A stretch of 64,000 bases of DNA, taken from Gonocerus acuteangulatus (Eukaryota > Arthropoda > Insecta > Hemiptera > Coreidae). Both the position numbers and the translations under genes were made by a program. Below are positions 58,404 through 64,000 of this stretch, one piece after another. The DNA lies in assembly GCA_946811695.1 (NCBI GenBank), contig OX328123.1, positions 31,337,399-31,401,398 on the forward strand, given 5' to 3'. Within the stretch, counting starts at the first letter, position 1. The number at the start of each line of letters is the position of its first letter. The notes beneath the pieces are model-generated. The model was not told the origin of the DNA. It saw only the letters and a list, made by a program, of their open reading frames with translations, and made no database searches.

Positions 58404-58638
58404 CTTTTGTCAACTTGGACAGTGGATCCATCCAAAGTCGAACAGCACTGCTTTTGTCAACTTGGACAGTGGATCCATCCAAAGTCCAACAGCACTGCTT
58501 TTGTCAACTTGGACAGTGGATCCATCCAAAGTCCAACAGCACTGCTTTTGTCAACTTGGACAGTGGATCCATCCAAAGTCCAACAGCACTGCTTTTGTCA
58601 ACTTGGACAGTGGATCCATCCAAAGTCCAACAGCACTG
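58404..58638. repeat. 47-bp tandem repeat, five copies
   Basis: Period 47 with starts at 58404, 58451, 58498, 58545 and 58592; a sixth copy breaks off after six bases. Copies are identical except for one base in the first ('gtcgaac' for 'gtccaac'). Reading frames through it are by-products. Confidence 0.96.
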
Positions 58639-58721
58639 CTTTGAGCCTGACAGCAATCTATCTGGATCCATGAATTTATCCGTTGTGCAAGCGGAAAGTC
58701 TTCTAATGTAATGTGTTCTAG

Positions 58722-58907
58722 GTCGATCGTATTGAAGGAGCTTTAAAAATTCATTTGATTCAAACCGGTCGGGAATCATGATTGGCTAAAATCAGTCGAC
58801 AATTGACGTGTGGTGCAGTATTTCGGACGAATAGCTTGTTTAGCCAATCATGATCCCCGAACAGTCTGATTCAACTGCATTTTTAAACCTCCTTCAACAC
58901 GATCGAC
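58722..58907. repeat. Imperfect 186-bp palindrome
   Basis: 'gtcgatcgtattgaagga' at the left pairs with 'ccttcaacacgatcgac' at the right, and 'atcatgattggctaaa' (58777) with 'tttagccaatcatgat' (58838). The 45-bp loop contains 'gtggtgcagtatttcgga'. It may be a MITE, but no target duplication is evident. Confidence 0.75.
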
Positions 58908-59101
58908 ATCCGGTGATATTTCATACTCCGGTCTTGATTGGCATATTTTAAGAACTTACGATGAAATGATACATGTATCTTGCTTAAGTTGGCTACAATC
59001 TCACTGTTTGATCTGACCTAGTCGCTAAATTACATTGAAACCCACTCAAATGGAAGCCTCTTGTCAGGAAAGAATGTTATAGAGTAAAAGTATACTCTTA
59101 C
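58908..59101. other. No feature recognised
   Basis: Unique-looking sequence beside the possible exon that follows. Confidence 0.4.
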
Positions 59102-59139
59102 CTGCTGTTTGCTAGCCTTCATTTCTCTATCCACTTGAG
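59102..59139 (-). CDS. Possible host micro-exon, 38 nt
   Basis: Minus strand: a strong acceptor ('tttttctttgttgcag'), 38 bases, then a strong donor ('CAG|gtaagagt'). One frame is open through it and gives QVDREMKASKQQ after two phase bases; the other two frames contain stops. Signals and phase fit an internal exon of a gene on the minus strand. I do not recognise the peptide. 38 nt is short enough that chance cannot be excluded. Confidence 0.35.
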
Positions 59140-59379
59140 CTGCAACAAAGAAAAAATATTCATTATTTCTTCATCTTTTCATAGTGCTTTATTTTGTGTG
59201 TTCAATCAACATGAGAATGTCGGTAAGTTATCTCTTGCTGGGCTATATGAACATTCATTTGTTGAAAAAGATTAATTGTTATGTTAAACCTTTAGTTATA
59301 GAAAGAACCATCTTTGATTGTGATTAAACGTGTTTTGAGAATCCAATGTACAACTAAAGAATTAAAGAGTCCAAAAGAA

Positions 59380-59560
59380 CTAAAAACACCTTCAAAAGAA
59401 CAAAAATAACAATATCAAAGTTTTAGGCACTTATTTCTCCGCGTACGTCAAGTAACCTATAAAGCAACTTTAATCCCGCACTGGTGCGGGCTTACAAAGA
59501 AGCTCTCCCCACTTTAGTCGCCAAAGTGAATTATTGCGCTACGTTGGTTTTTTTTTTTTT
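59380..59560 (+). mobile_element. HLE interior fragment, hairpin and T-run
   Basis: 'aaagttttaggcacttattt' 'ctccgcgtacgtcaa' matches the HLE interior (for example 22110). It is followed by the hairpin 'cccgcactggtgcggg' and a run of more than 20 T. Confidence 0.5.
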
Positions 59561-60221
59561 TTTTTTTTTTGTTTTGTTTCTTAATGAAGTTGTTCACAAC
59601 TAGATTGTAAGTAATGTACAACTTGCTCCGTTCTCCTCTAATATCTAAACAATTTATATGCTCCATTTGCTGAAGTTTCTGGGTATAATTCACTCCTTGC
59701 CTAGTAGGTATTCCTAAAAATGTAATCGTAAAAAGTAATATCCTTCCAGATTTTGAGCAAGTAGTCCGTTAAATAAAACCTATCTATATACAACATATGC
59801 TTTGTTTTGCTGTTAATTTCTTGAGGGATATTTCAGTATTAATAATTTGGAATGAGGGTGGCGTTCATATAAACATACTTAATTCCTTAAACAATGCCAT
59901 TGTTAAAATTAGCAGAGTATGCCGATGTTTCTACGTCGACCAAGATCCTCCGTTTGCCTCAACCACCTCGCCGGTTTGTGGTTATCTGCAAACAAAGAAT
60001 GTCTGGGCGTAGGTAGCTCTTTCATGGACTGTCAGCTCTTATCGTATGGTAGGGCCTCGTTCATTCAGATCCATTCTATTTCTGACATGAAAACAAAGAG
60101 CTACTTAAACGGGTATTTATGAATGAAGTTAATTTTAACCTTTATTCAACCTCAGCCATTTCCACTTAACATTCTACTTTGGTTGCAAATGTATTTGTAG
60201 TCCTTATTGTAGGAGAAGGTT
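59561..60221. other. No gene recognised
   Basis: Two short overlapping plus frames near 59797-60122 have no motifs. Nothing else noted. Confidence 0.4.
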
Positions 60222-60287
<66 letters not shown>

Positions 60288-60294
60288 TTTTTTT
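60222..60294. repeat. T-run of about 65 bases
   Basis: Long T homopolymer, equivalent to a poly(A) tail on the minus strand, without a recognisable element attached. Confidence 0.9.
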
Positions 60295-60398
60295 GGGTGT
60301 ATGGGATAAGCCGTGAGAAGGCTGAGAGAATTCCTCAGCTATAGCTTCAAGTGGGGTTTATAAGATAGATGCGATCTATTGTCTATTGCCGTGGCAGT

Positions 60399-60878
60399 AG
60401 CGAACAGCCATAGCCGCGTTGAATATACCGGTTGTCGAAGATCACTGATTTTTTTTTTTTTCTTTTTTTCCATCCATGTTGCGGCAACGGGCCCTTAGAT
60501 GAGAACACTTCCTGCCGCCGAAGTTATTCGAACCCCCGTCTTCCGCATGAGAATCTAAGGCGTCAGCCACTAGACCACGGCGAGACCCATCGCCGAAGTG
60601 ATTCGAACCCCCGTCTCCCGCATGAGAATCTAAGGCGTCAGCTACTTGACCACGGCGAGACCCATCGCCGAAGTGATTCTAACCCTCGTCTCCCGCATGA
60701 GAATCTAAGGCGTCAGCTACTTGACCACGGCGAGACCCATCGCCGAGGTTAAGAAACGTTGGGGCGTACTTGGATGGGGCGAAACCACGTGCTGTTGGCA
60801 TTATAAAATAGTGCAAACCTATAGATAGCCCTGTCGAGAATAGTCGATGGCTGTTTTATTTTATGCCATAAAAAAAAA
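60399..60878 (+). mobile_element. 5S-derived SINE split by a reversed tRNA-derived SINE
   Basis: The 5S head ('cagccatagccgcgttgaat', 'cgaagatcactga') runs to 60447 and resumes at about 60745 ('cgaggttaagaaacg', 'acttggatgggg', 'cacgtgctgttggcatta'). 60448-60744 is a minus-oriented insertion: T-run, then family B SINE head. The split is inside the 5S A-box region ('gatcac[c]ga'). Confidence 0.82.
60516..60750 (-). repeat. 75-bp tandem array of a tRNA-like SINE head, three copies
   Basis: Period 75 with starts at 60516, 60591 and 60666, then ten bases of a fourth. On the minus strand each unit has an A box ('CGTGGTCTAGTGGCTGACGC' in the first) and a B box ('GGGGGTTCGAATCACTTCGG' in variants). 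The head of the SINE has been tripled, giving three potential Pol III promoters in a row. Confidence 0.9.
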
Positions 60879-61716
60879 AGAAAGAAAAGTGCAGTGGGTG
60901 TCTTTGGGTAGGCATATTTTCATTGTAGCATGGATTAGAAAGTGTCAAAAATAATACTTAAATGAAAAACCAACCTTTCTGAAATGAGAGGAAATAAATT
61001 GATTTTTTTTTCTGTGGACCAAAGCGTAAAATTTATCTCATTAAAACGGAGATGTTGATTTGTTTTTAGTTAATTTTCAAGTAAAATCTAAGATGTCTCA
61101 TTTACTTCAGAAGAAGTACTAAAAATTAAACCCGAGTACTTTCAGCAGATGATCGTTTTATTTTTATATTTTACTCTAGTTAGATTATATATCATCAAGA
61201 AAAGGGAGGTTTTACGGGGCATTCATTTTAAGTATTTATTTTACAGCCATCAACCTTTATCGGAGAGACACTTAATTTCTATTTTATTTTATGTTTTTCT
61301 TTTTCTATTGAATAGCTATATTTTCCTAACCTTTTTATCACACACTCTTTTCTTAATTTCGTTTGTTATCTTTTATTGGATTACAAATAAGCGTATCTAA
61401 ACAATTTGGAAAGCTGATCGACTTTAGTGCTGAGCTCAAATAAAATGAAATATAAGAAAAAAATATAAATATAATTTTTTAATCGTATCGACATTCGTAA
61501 TACTAGGTTTTTGTGTGCAATTAATGTAGGATATTTATTTAAAGAGTCTTTTTGTGCGTTGATTGCCACAAAATTATACACTACTATTTTCATTGATTTA
61601 TTTCAAGCCATATTGCAACTCTATGGCGATCATGCGTAATACACATTATAGAATTGATGCTTCATTTACATTATGTTAACGTTTTTCCAATTTACATTCA
61701 TACTTAAATAAAGTAC

Positions 61717-61719
<3 letters not shown>
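60879..61719. other. No gene recognised
   Basis: AT-rich. A plus frame at 61149-61400 is Phe/Leu/Ile-rich, as expected of random T-rich DNA. Confidence 0.45.
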
Positions 61720-61791
<72 letters not shown>

Positions 61792-61796
61792 TACAT
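61720..61796. repeat. (TA)n
   Basis: TA run with 'cata' breaks, directly left of a SINE. Confidence 0.9.
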
Positions 61797-62140
61797 GGGG
61801 GGCGAGGTTAGCTCTGTGGTAGAGCATTGGACCAATGTGCTGGGGGATGCTGGTGTTCAAATCCCGAGCATGCACTAAAGATTTTTTTCTTCTAGTGTCC
61901 TCGTTCATGGGTTGAATTCGGCCTCTCTGGCCGTCCCTAGGCCAACCCAGCCCTTAATTAATTTAATAATGGGTACCTTGGTGCTAATGACTGCAGTCGA
62001 AGCAGCAAGCGAAAAATCAGGCGGCCTGAGCATAGTACTGACTACACTATAACCCTAGAGTGCCGTATGGTCATGAATCAGATACCTCTTCAGTATCTGC
62101 CCCTCAGGGCCATCGTGGCCTGTTACGGGACTGATTATAT
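61797..62140 (+). mobile_element. tRNA-derived SINE, family A, full length
   Basis: 'gcgaggttagctctgtggt' (A box), 'gttcaaatcccgagcatg' (B box), the body 'cttctagtgtcctcgttcat', 'ggccgtccctaggccaac', 'gcagcaagcgaaaaatcagg' and the end 'ctgttacgggactgattata'. It is the best plus-strand reference copy of the family. Confidence 0.9.
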
Positions 62141-62304
62141 ACATATGTGTGTGTGTGAGTACGTATGAGTGATTGTAAAACACATTTCATTTGAAAATGA
62201 ATAAAAATAAAGTACTTTAGCGTGTTAAAATCAGATTCATAGGCTACTAAAATAAACCGTAAAATTGAATGTACAAGCAGAAGGAAGATTTTATTTTAGT
62301 ATAA
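62141..62304. other. No feature beyond a short (TG)n
   Basis: 'gtgtgtgtgtgag' after the SINE, then AT-rich DNA. Confidence 0.45.
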
Positions 62305-62517
62305 ATTACTTTAAGTAATGTAGGTAATATAGTGTAGTTGTGAGGGATATTGTCTCGTCTTTTGCAGTCTGAAGGTAGGTGTTTTATCGTCAGGGTAACA
62401 TTACTCTGCGAGCATATGGGTCTATCCGGTCTTTGTGCTTAGTACGAATGTGTTAATAGAGAGTGACCAATTCTAATCCTAGTTATAAGAACTTGGTCTC
62501 TTCTGTTTAAAGGCAAT
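62305..62517 (-). pseudogene. I-type LINE ORF2 C-terminal fragment
   Basis: Minus strand: 'NRRDQVLITRIRIGHSLLTH', one stop, then 'RPICSQSNVTLTIKHLPSDC'. It matches the end of ORF2 at 17838-19112 ('VVITRLRIGHTKVTHSYL' ... 'VKHILLDC'). The second Cys of the knuckle is replaced (C-x2-S). 5'-truncated and dead. Confidence 0.78.
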
Positions 62518-63720
62518 TTATTATTTTGCATTTATTATGCTTATTATTTAATTTATCTTAATTTGCTGTACGTCCGTAGCCAGATAATGAATAATAATGA
62601 GCTTAGGAGAGCCCTTGTAGTACACATTTTTTTCTGCTGCCCTTGTATTAGAACCACACAACATACATGACTGACTAAGGATGAGAGCCCTTGTTTTGTA
62701 ATCAGTTTCCCAAACTATGAAGTTGCTAATACAATACACCCTCCTCTCCACCCCACGTCATTGGGGAGTGGTTATATCAGCTTGTATCATCCTAGCTCGG
62801 ATCATTACATCCTCTCGAGCTCAGCTTTTCAAAGGATCAACATTCAATAGGCCCATCTTAACGATAATATATTTTCAAACTTCCTTTATAATATATTTTA
62901 AACCCGTATAAGTTCCTGATAAATTCAAATTTACAATTAATTTTAAAATGATTAATTCTGACATTCTGTATTAGCAAAAAATCATCTAGGAGAGAATATA
63001 TGTTACCTGTTTTGTAACTTACATAATCAACGTATATTAAATGAATAATTCAATGCTGTACCTGGAATATTATTGATTAAGACGCTAGTCGTTGAATAGT
63101 TACTTAGACTATGTACATTTTCTGAAGTTCTCAGGAGAAGGGAGATTCTTATTTGCTGATGTTATATTCTTCGGCAACGACTGGTGAAGATCAATGTGTA
63201 ATTTCATGGTTAGTTGCTTGACAGACAGTTCATCATGATAAAGGATATTGCAGTCAGGGTCTTACCGAGGGGGGCTGCCCTGTGCTTTATTTCTCTACAG
63301 GATATCAGAAAACGGTTCCCGTTAAACTCTCGTTTAAAGAGACGAGGATAAAGGTCTCACATTTATTGAGAATCACTTAGGAACACATGTTCTCAATGTT
63401 AAAGGATTGAGAGACAATCGCAGTCAGGATAAGTGATGAGCAATCGAGAATCCTTGAAACAATATTATTAGTGTATCCTCACAGATTGAAATCTTTCCAT
63501 TTATAGATTTTTAGGTTCCATAAACCCTTTTTGGGAATATTAATGCATATTCTTTATCTTTGTTACTTGATTTTTATATACTATATATTTTTCCCCCTTA
63601 TCCATATCACTACAGCCACATAACAAGGAAAGTCTCAGAAAGCAGGCTGGGATTCATCCCAAATACGACGCTACAAGCAAAGATTGAATACAGGCCATAA
63701 AAATACTCCCCAGTAAATAA
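62518..63720. other. No gene; upstream edge of the last LINE
   Basis: AT-rich DNA. From about 63615 it may already be degenerate LINE sequence in other frames. Confidence 0.4.
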
Positions 63721-64000
63721 ACGCCAAGCCACTACAGAAGACCTCCGGTACCCTGGTGGAACGATGAGTGCAAAACAGCTGTAAGCGATCGAAAGAAAGC
63801 TCTCCGGCTTTTTAGTAGGAATCCATCGCAAGCGTTTCTTGAGGATTATAAAAAGGAGAAAGCCAGGGCACAGTGGGTAATCAAACAAAGTAAGAAGAAA
63901 TGTTGGATGAACTTTTTGACTAACATCGACGACAATACTACTCCAAAAAACAGCTGGAAAAAAATTAACCAAATTCAACACAAAAATACAGCGCACCTAT
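63721..64000 (+). pseudogene. I-type LINE ORF2 fragment, cut by the window edge
   Basis: Open from just after a stop (63718-63720) to the end of the window. It translates to 'PPVPWWNDECKTAVSDRKKA', 'NPSQAFLEDYKKEKARAQW', 'KQSKKKCWMNFLTNID' and 'NSWKKINQI'. It aligns with the endonuclease-RT linker of the LINE at 15476 ('VPWWNEDCASAVKKRKK' ... 'CWRDFVSNIN'). The endonuclease should lie upstream but is not in frame, so the copy is truncated or damaged. RT would follow outside the window. Confidence 0.78.

Noticed and set aside
58377..58779. Repeat protein frames over the 47-bp array
   Set aside because: Several frames on both strands are open at once, and copy identity explains the pattern. 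No motif.
60432..60752. Repetitive protein 'NPRLPHENLRRQ'
   Set aside because: It is the by-product of the 75-bp tandem of a SINE head read on the opposite strand.
63610..63996. 128-codon minus-strand frame at the right edge
   Set aside because: It is antisense to a clear LINE ORF2 linker on the plus strand ('VPWWNDEC').

Overview
The window reads as repeat-dominated, AT-rich nuclear DNA from an arthropod. Supporting signs are non-LTR retrotransposons with an endonuclease-RT-RNase H layout, Jockey-type LINE tails, a Tc1 transposon, rolling-circle Helitrons, a Penelope-like element with a GIY-YIG domain, 5S- and tRNA-derived SINEs, and many (TA)n runs. I cannot fix the order or species. There are no bacterial operons, no CRISPR array and no clearly identifiable complete host gene. 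Two short minus-strand stretches (38664-38863 and 59102-59139) look like possible host exons; the window may lie in or between large introns.

Layout. 1-3104 is a near-homogeneous 335-bp satellite that ends in (TA)n. 3445-9160 holds SINEs, a diverged ~145-bp tandem repeat split by a palindromic hAT-type MITE (5639-6020, 8-bp target duplication), and Helitron-like ends. 9165-19440 is a long I-type LINE: ORF1 with three CCHC-like knuckles, then ORF2 with endonuclease, RT and RNase H, broken by a deletion and frameshift. It is split between ORF1 and ORF2 by a 4.2-kb DNA transposon (11220-15452), which carries a palindromic element, which in turn carries an inverted Penelope-like insertion.

24969-33420 is the most layered part. 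A Helitron remnant (Rep fragments on the minus strand) is split by a foldback element with ~0.7-kb arms. Its left arm holds a Tc1 transposon with an intact 339-codon DD34E transposase. That Tc1 is split by a Helitron-like element, HLE (27160-29061). The foldback loop holds a second hAT-type palindrome (29690-30678) with a SINE at its centre, and its right arm holds another HLE copy, itself hit by a truncated Jockey-type LINE. Each foldback arm preserves the empty site of the insertion in the other arm, so the order of events can be read directly.

33418-37160 has a second Helitron with a broken Pif1-type helicase, a truncated LINE and a short Helitron with textbook A|TC...CTAG|T ends (36030-36459). 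37800-64000 continues with SINEs, HLE copies, MITEs, a 200-bp perfect-centre palindrome (41156-41355), another short Helitron (48901-49286), a Jockey-type RT fragment split by a SINE (53250-53900), a long-inverted-repeat element made of ~20-bp units (55421-56495), 47-bp, 40-bp and 75-bp tandem arrays, and LINE fragments at 46568, 62305 and the right edge.

No genes here act as a pathway. The logic is parasitic: LINE machinery probably mobilises the SINEs, which share 3' tails while carrying different heads (5S or tRNA). The only coding sequence that looks undamaged over its full length and motifs is the Tc1 transposase at 26030-27049, and LINE ORF1 is also open. HLE is my own label for an abundant family with a Helitron-like 3' hairpin and CTAA end; its class is not settled.
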